A stretch of 7,161 nt of DNA from JASFTV01 sp050050615 (GTDB taxonomy: Bacteria; Desulfobacterota; DSM-4660; Desulfatiglandales; HGW-15): NCBI GenBank assembly GCA_050050615.1, contig JASFTV010000168.1:1-7161 (forward strand). Direction: 5' to 3'. A program made the translations under genes and the position numbers. Positions 1 through 5,523 of the stretch are shown here, piece by piece. How positions within the stretch are numbered: the stretch's first letter is position 1; each line of letters starts with the position of its first letter. Under the pieces are notes generated by a model. It was not told where the DNA came from and did not search any database. It worked only from the letters and a program-made list of their open reading frames with translations.

Positions 1-320
1 AAAGTCCCACCGGGCTTTGCTGCGAATCCAATATTTGGGGCTGACCCCTACGGGGATTCCACAGGGCAGGGCCTCCAATACTAAGTCAAAGTGATCCGGG
101 CTTCACAGATTCCATTGGCTTGCCCGGGCATCATACCCCTCCCGAAAGTATGCTGTCAATCCACGACAAAGACTCCAAATTTACCGTCTAGTTTAGGTAT
201 CAAACCTGAAATCAGCAGGCTATGCAGTATTCCTGATCACCAACAAGGCATCGCCCCTGCGAAAGCAGGGCTGATGCCTTGATGGTGGATCAGGGAAGAC
301 GCTTCCTCGCCTTGTTGGGG
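1..320. other. Gene-free flank at the left edge
   Basis: I see no convincing gene here. An open frame at 91-282 on the plus strand has no recognisable domain, no good ribosome binding site and runs through a large hairpin, so I do not call it. The stretch holds a short hairpin at 1-18 (7 pairs with one G-T wobble, 4-nt loop), a perfect 10-bp palindrome TGCCCGGGCA at 121-130, and the long hairpin listed separately at 230-296. It lies downstream of the minus-strand oxidoreductase gene, so it probably holds the 3' end of that transcript. It may also hold the end of a gene to the left of the window. Confidence 0.6.
230..296. repeat. Long imperfect hairpin beyond the 3' end of the FAD oxidoreductase gene
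   Basis: Pairing read from the sequence: 230-242 with 283-296 (one bulged G at 287 and one terminal wobble), an A-A mismatch at 243/282, 244-252 with 273-281, a G-T wobble at 253/272, a C-C mismatch at 254/271, and 255-260 with 265-270, closed by a GAAA loop at 261-264. That gives close to 30 pairs. It starts about 25 nt beyond the stop codon of the minus-strand gene, so it could end or protect that mRNA. No clear T-run follows on either strand, so it is not a textbook intrinsic terminator. A dispersed palindromic (REP/MITE-like) element is an equally good reading. Confidence 0.6.
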
Positions 321-1493
321 TTATACAATCCCGCCCTCGCTAAGCGGCCTCTTTTCCAGGATACGCTCGGGACCGAATAGCGAAAGGTCCAGGGTCGGGC
401 GACGCCCCACAATCAATTCAGACATGTAGCGACCCACGGCCGGGCCCTGCTGGAGCCCGTGACCCGAAAAGCCGTTCGCCAGGAACAACCCTTTGAGTTC
501 CGGCCATTCGCCAAGAATAGCGTTGCTGTCAAGGGTATTGACTGCATAAAGCCCGGCCCAGCCCCGCACGACCTTGAGGGTGTCAAAGGCAGGGACAAAG
601 CTTGCCAGCTCGGGCCACAGAATCTCCGTGAATCTCTTCTCATCCCAGGTAAACTCGAAGCCGACCGGATCATCGTCCATGGACTTGCCAAGCAGGATCA
701 GATCTCCTGTCTCGGTTCGGAAATAAAGGCCTGAAGGCAGGATGGTGAGCGGCAGCGGCCCTTCTGGTTTCACGGCCGTATCCAGGGCGAAGATCTGCCG
801 CTTGACCGGTTCAAGGGGGAGACGAATCCCTACTGTCCGGGCGACCTCGGCCGCCCACGCGCCGGCACAATTGACCACAACCTTGGAAGCAAGGCGACCG
901 CCGGAGGCGAGCCTCACACCACTCACCGCTCCCCTTTCCTTCAGAATTTCTACAACCTTGTCCTTAATAAACGCGCCTCCCAGGGATCTCGCTTTGGCCT
1001 TGTATCCCATGAGCACGGCGTAAGCATCCAGGTGGCCGTCCAGAGACCCAAAGGTCCCTCCTTCAAAACCGGCCGGCTCGTAAAGCGGGTAGTGCGCCTT
1101 TATCTCTGCAGGTGTCCACCACGTCACGGGACACCCCAGGCTCTTCTGCATGGCAAGTGTTTTTTCAGCCGAACTGCGGCCGGCCTCATTGACCAGAAAG
1201 AGGTTCCCTTCGCGGTGATAGGCGATGTAGGGTTTGTCGTCCCTTACGGCCATATCTTCCTCGAATCGCTCCAAGACCTCAAAGGCGTATTGCGAAATCT
1301 GAACATTCTCCTTGAGGCTGAACTGGATGCGAATGTTCGCCATGGACAGGGTGGTTGAGGCTCGCACATAGGTTGGGTCCATTTCGATGACCGCCACCCT
1401 GAGCCTATTGCCGGTTTTCATAAGGTGGTAGGCGGTGGAACATCCCATGATCCCGCCGCCCACGATGATGATGTCGTAGAGGTTATCTTTCAT
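321..1493 (-). CDS. FAD-dependent oxidoreductase, DAO family (sarcosine/dimethylglycine oxidase or FOXRED1-like)
   Basis: The 390-aa protein is a single-domain flavoenzyme of the D-amino-acid oxidase fold (DAO, COG0665), whose members oxidise the C-N bond of secondary or tertiary amines such as sarcosine or dimethylglycine, or of amino acids. An N-terminal Rossmann motif VGGGIMG (residues 11-17) binds the ADP of FAD, with the acidic residue E37 ending the second strand. A second FAD-contact region is NCAGAWA (208-214), and the C-terminal FAD motif is GFSGHGLQQGPAVGR (341-355), closely like the FOXRED1/sarcosine oxidase group. Length is normal for single-subunit members. There is no signal peptide, so a cytoplasmic location is likely. 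The start is supported by AGGG six bases upstream (1500-1503 on the plus strand). It is divergent from the methyltransferase operon, so a role in oxidising a demethylated N-methyl amino acid is plausible but inferred. The exact substrate cannot be read. Confidence 0.88.
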   Translation of the reverse strand: MKDNLYDIIIVGGGIMGCSTAYHLMKTGNRLRVAVIEMDPTYVRASTTLSMANIRIQFSLKENVQISQYAFEVLERFEEDMAVRDDKPYIAYHREGNLFLVNEAGRSSAEKTLAMQKSLGCPVTWWTPAEIKAHYPLYEPAGFEGGTFGSLDGHLDAYAVLMGYKAKARSLGGAFIKDKVVEILKERGAVSGVRLASGGRLASKVVVNCAGAWAAEVARTVGIRLPLEPVKRQIFALDTAVKPEGPLPLTILPSGLYFRTETGDLILLGKSMDDDPVGFEFTWDEKRFTEILWPELASFVPAFDTLKVVRGWAGLYAVNTLDSNAILGEWPELKGLFLANGFSGHGLQQGPAVGRYMSELIVGRRPTLDLSLFGPERILEKRPLSEGGIV

Positions 1494-1589
1494 TTCAGAC
1501 CCTGTGGTGTGAATCTCCCCGCCAGTGCCAGGCCCGCCCTCCAGCCAAGCCCGCGTATCTCTCTCAGAGCCACTGCTATCTATCCCCTA

Positions 1590-1619
1590 TCCATAGCCCG
1601 AACCGATTTCTGAAGTCAA
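1590..1619 (-). promoter_or_regulatory. Weak candidate promoter for the FAD oxidoreductase gene
   Basis: On the minus strand TTGACT (1614-1619) is followed after 18 bases by TATGGA (1590-1595). The -35 box matches consensus at 5 of 6 positions, the -10 box at only 3 of 6. It would give a leader of roughly 90 nt. Position and orientation fit, but the -10 is poor. Confidence 0.25.
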
Positions 1620-1693
1620 CACCTGCCTCAGCCCCACGCCGACGTTCAGGTAAAGGGTCCACCGGCATGGCTAAGCCGCCGGCAACAAGCAGG

Positions 1694-1730
1694 TCGGCCT
1701 TGAGCTCACTGCCGAAAGGCTCAAGGCCGA
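1694..1730. promoter_or_regulatory. Perfect 12-bp inverted repeat, possible operator
   Basis: TCGGCCTTGAGC at 1694-1705 is repeated exactly in inverted form at 1719-1730, separated by 13 bases. It ends 46 bp upstream of the -35 box of the methyltransferase promoter, a usual place for an activator site. It could also act as an RNA hairpin on a transcript crossing the region, or be part of a dispersed intergenic repeat. No regulator gene lies in the window to link it to. Confidence 0.4.
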
Positions 1731-1776
1731 ACGCTCGCACGGAAGCTCTCCCCATAGAGGGACACGGTTTCGGGTG

Positions 1777-1805
1777 TTGACTCCCCAGGCGGTGTGGGAT
1801 AGGAT
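1777..1805 (+). promoter_or_regulatory. Sigma70-like promoter of the methyltransferase operon
   Basis: TTGACT (1777-1782, 5 of 6 consensus bases) and TAGGAT (1800-1805, 4 of 6) are separated by exactly 17 bases. Transcription would begin near 1812 and leave a leader of about 36 nt, with a GAGAGG ribosome binding site at 1835-1840, seven bases before the ATG. Confidence 0.5.
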
Positions 1806-1847
1806 TGGGCACCATTTTCGACATTCAACAACTCGAGAGGGCTTCCT

Positions 1848-3302
1848 ATGGAAACAGGCACAACCAATCACTGTACGCCCAGGTTCAGGTTTCTCGACGA
1901 ATCGCAGATTTCACGGATCCATCATGCGGCTCTAAGAATACTCGATGAAGTGGGGGTAAAGATTCTTCATCAGACCGCGGTGGATCTTCTGAGCAGTCAT
2001 GGTGCAAGGGCAAAGGGGGAGAATATTGTTCGGATACCCCCCTTTCTGGTTGAAGAGGCCATTCAATCAGCGCCATCCAATGTCATCATCTACAACAGAA
2101 AAAAAGAACCTGCCATGGCGCTGGGAGGAAGAAGAATCTATTTCGGTACGGGTACCGACCTTCCCAAGACGATCGACCTGAAAACCAGAGACATAAGGGA
2201 CACGTTAGCTGATGATATCACTGCCAGCACAAAGATCAGCGACGCCATGACCCATATCGATTTCATAGCTTCTTTCGGCCTTCCAAAGGATATTCCGCCA
2301 GGCCTGCATTACATCAGGTGTTTTCAACTGGAAGCCGAAAACAGTGTTAAGCCGATATTTTTTACGGCCGGAGCCCGGGAGGATTTGGAAATCATACTGG
2401 ATATGGCGGGTGTCATTTCAGGAAATCAGGATGAGCTATCCCGTTATCCTTTTCTCATCCAATATTCCGAACCCACATCCCCCCTCACACATTCTGAGGA
2501 GGCCGTCACAAAACTGATCCTCTGTTCGGAGAAAAGCATTCCCGTAAACTACACCCCGGCCCTTCTGGCAGGCTCCACCGGTCCAGTAACCCTGGCGGGA
2601 GCGCTGTCCGTGGCTGTGGCCGAAGCACTGTCAGGTTTGGTCATACATCAACTGGCCAACAAGGGCGCACCGATCATAACCGGCGTCGCGGCAACCAGCA
2701 TGGATATGCTCCATGCCACCGCATCCTATGCCGCGGCGGAGTTTCGCCTCACCCACTCCGCCTACGCGGATCTCTTCCACTATTATGATTTGCCCATCTG
2801 GGGGACCGCCGGCTGTAGCGATGCCCATTTTCCGGATCTTCAGGCAGGGGCCGAGTACGGGTTCACACTTCTCAATGCCGCCCTGGACGGCACAAATCTC
2901 ATCCACGATTGCGGATATGTCGGCCAGGGATTTATCGCTGCTCCGGAGATGATCATCTTCGCCAATGAGGTGATCGGCATGGTCAAACGATATATGAAAG
3001 GATTCGAGATAGACGATGACCATCTGGCCATGGATATCATCAAGGAGGTCGGCCCTGGAGGCCATTTCCTGGGTGTAAAACACACCCTCGATTTTTTCAG
3101 GCAAGAGCACTGGCGACCGACCCTTTTTAACCGGGAAAACCTTCCAAATTGGATTAAGAAAGGGAAAAAGACGATCAATGAGAAGCTCGTCAAAAAGGCT
3201 TTGGATATCGCAAGAACTTATGAACCGGAGCGCTTATCAGAAAACGTGAGGAATGATCTGGAAAAGATCTGGGAGGAAGCAAACAAAAACATAAGGAGTT
3301 AA
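1848..3302 (+). CDS. MttB-superfamily (non-pyrrolysine) corrinoid-dependent methyltransferase
   Basis: The 484-aa protein belongs to the trimethylamine methyltransferase (MttB) superfamily, TIM-barrel enzymes that move a methyl group from a methylated amine to Co(I) of a partner corrinoid protein. Characterised members lacking pyrrolysine (for example MtgB) use quaternary amines such as glycine betaine. Family signs are the N-terminal helix region with RFLDESQISRIHHAALRILD (residues 13-32), the barrel segment GTAGCSDAHFPDLQAGAE (319-336) followed by NLIHDCGYVGQG (350-361), and the C-terminal GPGGHFLGVKHT...EHWRPTLFNR (402-429). The frame contains no internal TAG, so no pyrrolysine is encoded, which argues against true trimethylamine methyltransferase. 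Length is typical. The start has GAGAGG seven bases upstream. The corrinoid protein gene follows after 3 bases, almost certainly co-transcribed and translationally coupled. Substrate unknown: glycine betaine, proline betaine, carnitine-type and other quaternary amines are all possible. Confidence 0.92.
   Translation: METGTTNHCTPRFRFLDESQISRIHHAALRILDEVGVKILHQTAVDLLSSHGARAKGENIVRIPPFLVEEAIQSAPSNVIIYNRKKEPAMALGGRRIYFGTGTDLPKTIDLKTRDIRDTLADDITASTKISDAMTHIDFIASFGLPKDIPPGLHYIRCFQLEAENSVKPIFFTAGAREDLEIILDMAGVISGNQDELSRYPFLIQYSEPTSPLTHSEEAVTKLILCSEKSIPVNYTPALLAGSTGPVTLAGALSVAVAEALSGLVIHQLANKGAPIITGVAATSMDMLHATASYAAAEFRLTHSAYADLFHYYDLPIWGTAGCSDAHFPDLQAGAEYGFTLLNAALDGTNLIHDCGYVGQGFIAAPEMIIFANEVIGMVKRYMKGFEIDDDHLAMDIIKEVGPGGHFLGVKHTLDFFRQEHWRPTLFNRENLPNWIKKGKKTINEKLVKKALDIARTYEPERLSENVRNDLEKIWEEANKNIRS
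3293..3298 (+). promoter_or_regulatory. Ribosome binding site inside the end of the methyltransferase gene, sets a GTG start
   Basis: AAGGAG lies within the last codons of the methyltransferase gene, seven bases before the GTG at 3306. It is the evidence for choosing this GTG as the start of the corrinoid protein, and it suggests translational coupling of the two partners. Confidence 0.7.
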
Positions 3303-3305
3303 ACG

Positions 3306-3938
3306 GTGGAAATTCTGAAAGAGATTTATGATGCTGTTTTGGAAGGAAAGGTTGAGGAAGCTGCCGGCGGTGTCGAACAGGCCCTGAATTCGGGTATCGT
3401 GGTGGATGATATTCTGGACAAAGGCCTAATCTCAGCCATGGATCTCGTTGGGGAAAGGTTTGCAGAGGGGGAGATATTCATTCCTCAGGTGCTCTGGTCT
3501 GCCAAGGCGATGCAGGCCGGCATGGATCTTCTGAAACCCCATTTTGCTGCGACGAACAGAAAAGATATAGGAAAGGTGGTCATTGGAACGGCCAAAGGGG
3601 ATATCCATGATATTGGCAAGAACCTGGTAGCCATCATGCTGGAAGGAGCAGGGTTTGACGTCATTGACCTTGGGGTGGACGTGGCACCCGAGCATTTTGT
3701 GGAAACGGCGATAGAAGAAAAAGCGGATATCATCGCCATATCCGCGCTTTTGACCACCACCATGCAAAGTATGGGGGAGGTGGTCTCTTTGATACGAGAA
3801 AGGAATCTTTCATCCTTGAAGGTGATTATCGGTGGGGCGCCCGTAGACATGGCTTTCTGTGACGAAATAGGGGCCGATGCATACGGGATTGACGCCATGG
3901 ACGGGGTGAAGACGGTGAGGCAATTGCTGAAGAGGTGA
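3306..3938 (+). CDS. Cognate corrinoid (B12-binding) methyltransferase protein, MtbC/MttC/MtgC-like
   Basis: This 210-aa protein is the methyl carrier of the system. Residues 1 to about 85 form the helical cap domain (B12-binding_2, MetH cap-like) that covers the upper face of cobalamin. Residues from about 88 to 210 form the Rossmann-like B12-binding domain. The base-off/His-on signature DxHxxG is present as D99, H101 and G104, with H101 expected to be the lower cobalt ligand. SALL (146-149) and VIIGGAPV (173-180) match the other conserved nucleotide-tail contacts. Size and domain order match MtbC/MttC/MtgC proteins. The GTG start is preceded by AAGGAG. It sits between the MttB-like enzyme and the homocysteine methyltransferase, so it should receive the methyl group from the first and may donate it to the second. 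No reductive activator (RamA-like) for oxidised Co(II) is in the window. Confidence 0.93.
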   Translation: MEILKEIYDAVLEGKVEEAAGGVEQALNSGIVVDDILDKGLISAMDLVGERFAEGEIFIPQVLWSAKAMQAGMDLLKPHFAATNRKDIGKVVIGTAKGDIHDIGKNLVAIMLEGAGFDVIDLGVDVAPEHFVETAIEEKADIIAISALLTTTMQSMGEVVSLIRERNLSSLKVIIGGAPVDMAFCDEIGADAYGIDAMDGVKTVRQLLKR

Positions 3939-4001
3939 ACAAAGAGATGGCCAATGCCCCTTCCTTAAGGCGATATCTATTGGGATCTGAAAGGATAGCC
4001 T

Positions 4002-4877
4002 ATGAAACATGCGCTTCTGACATTGGCGGAGGAAAAGACGATCATATTTGATGGGGCCATGGGCACCATGCTCATGGCTTCAGGGCTGCCCCTTGGCGAC
4101 AATCCTGTCCTGTGGAATCTGGACAAGGCGTCCGTGGTCATAAATATCTACAAACAGTACTATGAAGCGGGCTCGGATGTGGTCCATACCAATACCTTTA
4201 TTGGAAACCCTTTGAAGCTCGCTGAAAACGGGATTTTGGAAAAGACGGAACTCATAAATATGGAGGCGGCAAAGATAGCCAGAAAGGTGTGCCCTGAGGG
4301 GAAATTCGTTGCAGGAGATATGGGTCCAACCGGAAAATTTTTTGAACCGCTCGGTAAGCTTAGTCCTGAGGAGGCGGAAGAGGCGTATCGGAGGCAGGCC
4401 GAAGCACTTCTGAGCGGGGGCGCTGACTTCATCAGCATTGAGACCATGTTTTCTCTGGAGGAGGCGCTAACCGCAGTAAGGGGCGCAAAAAGGGCGGGCA
4501 GCATCCTGGTCATCGCTTCCATGACCTATAACAGGACCAAAAAGGGCTTCTTCACCATGATGGGTGAAGGGGTACAGCAGGCCCTTTCCGCCCTGGAGCA
4601 GGCCGGCGCAGATGTGATCGGCGCCAATTGTACCCTGGGCAGCAAGGACATGATCGACCTGACCAAAGAGATAAGGGTCGCTACAGAAACACCGATATTG
4701 ATCCAGCCGAACGCTGGCCAGCCAGTGATGCGCAAGGGAGTCACCACCTACGATCAAACCCCTTCCGAGTTCGCCCAGGACGGAAAGGAGATCAAGGCGG
4801 CGGGGGCCGATATGATAGGCGGTTGCTGCGGCACCAATGCCGAGTTTATTCGCGAGCTGGTTAAAGCGATATCTTAG
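4002..4877 (+). CDS. Zinc-dependent homocysteine S-methyltransferase (single Hcy domain, MetH N-terminal/BHMT-like)
   Basis: The 291-aa protein is a free-standing homocysteine-binding domain, the module found at the N terminus of MetH and in BHMT, which activates homocysteine as a zinc thiolate and methylates it to methionine. Motifs in order: DGAMGT (residues 17-22), HTNTF (62-66), the zinc ligand in GANC (C210), and the paired zinc ligands in GGCCGT (C275, C276). All three cysteines are present, so an active enzyme is expected. It lacks the folate, cobalamin and activation domains of full MetH, so the methyl donor must come from a separate protein. The corrinoid protein 63 bp upstream is the obvious candidate (inference). 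AAGGA six bases before the ATG supports the start. It is probably the last gene of the operon, since a hairpin-rich region follows. Alternative: it uses another methyl donor such as S-methylmethionine or a betaine directly. Confidence 0.9.
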   Translation: MKHALLTLAEEKTIIFDGAMGTMLMASGLPLGDNPVLWNLDKASVVINIYKQYYEAGSDVVHTNTFIGNPLKLAENGILEKTELINMEAAKIARKVCPEGKFVAGDMGPTGKFFEPLGKLSPEEAEEAYRRQAEALLSGGADFISIETMFSLEEALTAVRGAKRAGSILVIASMTYNRTKKGFFTMMGEGVQQALSALEQAGADVIGANCTLGSKDMIDLTKEIRVATETPILIQPNAGQPVMRKGVTTYDQTPSEFAQDGKEIKAAGADMIGGCCGTNAEFIRELVKAIS

Positions 4878-4950
4878 TGTCGTGTCTCGGTAAGACCTTC
4901 GCTTACTGTTAATGTGAATCCCTTGGCCACAGGGCGGAGCATCTTCACAA

Positions 4951-4995
4951 CCGGAAAATGCCTCGCATTTTCTGGAAAGCCGCCATCGGCGGCTT
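4951..4995 (+). repeat. Two adjacent hairpins downstream of the methyltransferase operon
   Basis: The first has CCGGAAAATGC (4951-4961) pairing with GCATTTTCTGG (4965-4975) around a CTC loop, 11 pairs with one G-T wobble. The second, one base later, has AAGCCGCC (4977-4984) pairing with GGCGGCTT (4988-4995) around ATC, 8 pairs. They lie about 75 nt beyond the operon's last stop codon. No T-run follows, so they fit mRNA 3'-end protection, a REP-like unit or a factor-assisted terminator better than an intrinsic terminator. Confidence 0.6.
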
Positions 4996-5009
4996 CGGAG
5001 CGTTTTCCC

Positions 5010-5039
5010 TTGACACTCTAAGGGCCCTTCTCCTATAGT
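5010..5039 (+). promoter_or_regulatory. Near-consensus sigma70 promoter with a palindrome in its spacer
   Basis: TTGACA (5010-5015, 6 of 6) and TATAGT (5034-5039, 5 of 6) are separated by 18 bases. The spacer holds the perfect 10-bp palindrome AAGGGCCCTT (5020-5029), which would be well placed as a repressor operator or as a site for a spacer-binding regulator. Transcription would start near 5046, leaving a leader of nearly 480 nt before the ABC binding-protein gene, or it may serve an unrecognised small RNA. Confidence 0.5.
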
Positions 5040-5425
5040 GAATTTACCCCTCGGATAGTATTCGATGTGCTCATTGGACACAGGCTGTTGGCTGAGTAAA
5101 GGGTACGCAAGCATGGGGCAGGGGAAATCACAACGACTTCGGTGAAAAGACATCACGCCCCCAGAAAAGGCCTACCGTTCGATACCTCCAGGATTGACAA
5201 GTGACACCGCCTCTTACGATTGCTCCTCGGAGACGAAGGAATATATGCTGATTTCGGCCTTTGACTGGTGGGCTACAGATACGTAAGTGAACCGCCCCGC
5301 TTTCAACGGGGGCATCAAAAAGGAAACCCAAATTTACTCTGAGGGAACTTATCCCCAAAACCCCCAGAAACAAGCCGTTCATCCCCGCGCACAGCACGAG
5401 GTATTCTGGCTGAGCTGTTCTGAAA

Positions 5426-5467
5426 GTCCTGCGAAGCGGGACGTTACATAAAATCGCGCAGCGATTT
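5426..5467 (+). repeat. Tandem small hairpins upstream of the binding-protein gene
   Basis: GTCCTGC (5426-5432) pairs with GCGGGAC (5436-5442) around GAA, with one T-G wobble. AAATCGC (5451-5457) pairs exactly with GCGATTT (5461-5467) around GCA. Both are 7-bp stems with 3-nt loops and lie 8 bases apart, ending 56 bp before the ATG at 5524. They resemble dispersed intergenic repeat units and could also lie in the 5' leader of the transporter mRNA. Confidence 0.5.
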
Positions 5468-5523
5468 CATAAAGGGATTAGGGATGGTTTTTTGGCTTTA
5501 ACCCATGAAAAGGAGGTAGACTG

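Larger units (their letters stand above)
1494..1847. other. Divergent intergenic region between the oxidoreductase and the methyltransferase operon
   Basis: This 354-bp stretch separates two divergent genes. Minus-strand open frames at 1576-1824 and 1671-1871 show no domain, and the second overlaps the start of the methyltransferase gene, so I do not call them. It contains a good sigma70-like promoter toward the right (1777-1805), a weaker candidate toward the left (1590-1619), a perfect 12-bp inverted repeat at 1694-1730, and a small nested hairpin at 1662-1682 (CCGGC/GCCGG enclosing GGC-TAA-GCC). Regulation of both transcripts probably sits here. Confidence 0.6.
4878..5523. other. 646-bp gene-free region between the methyltransferase operon and the ABC transporter
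   Basis: I find no supported gene. Open frames on the minus strand (4467-5156 and 5128-5397) lack recognisable domains, and the first overlaps the homocysteine methyltransferase gene. The region contains two adjacent strong hairpins (4951-4995), a near-consensus promoter with a palindromic spacer (5010-5039), a weak second promoter-like pair (TTGACA 5194-5199 and TACGAT 5215-5220 with a short 15-bp spacer), a GC-rich hairpin around 5294-5313, and two tandem hairpins at 5426-5467. It may hold a leader RNA, a small RNA, or remains of a dispersed element. Confidence 0.6.

Noticed and set aside
91..282. 63-codon open frame on the plus strand.
   Set aside because: No recognisable domain, no convincing ribosome binding site, and it overlaps the long palindromic hairpin.
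1505..1628. Fragments resembling a cobalamin riboswitch upstream of the B12-dependent operon (GGTG and AATC near 1505, CCCGCCAGTG, GCCACTG at 1568-1574, ACCTGCC near 1622).
   Set aside because: The conserved AAUAGGGAA segment, a GGGAAGG segment and a proper AGCC-GGA-GACCTGCC box are missing, spacing is compressed, and the best promoter for the operon (1777) lies downstream, so the leader would not contain it. A covariance-model search would settle it.
1576..1824. 82-codon minus-strand open frame between the two divergent genes.
   Set aside because: Covers the inverted repeat and the promoter region, has low-complexity Pro/Arg/Gly-rich composition and no domain. Best explained as chance coding in a GC-rich repeat region.
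5065..5145. Possible 26-aa peptide ORF just downstream of the strong promoter.
   Set aside because: No clear ribosome binding site and no distinctive composition, so too weak to call without conservation data.
4467..5156. 229-codon minus-strand open frame.
   Set aside because: About 60 percent of it lies opposite the well-supported homocysteine methyltransferase gene, and the translation has no domain character.
5194..5220. TTGACA with TACGAT as a second promoter in the gene-free region.
   Set aside because: The 15-bp spacer is short and the -10 box matches only 4 of 6, so it is mentioned but not called as a feature.
5128..5397. 89-codon minus-strand open frame, considered as a possible transposase or other gene remnant.
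   Set aside because: I could not recognise any transposase motif, terminal inverted repeats or target duplication around it.
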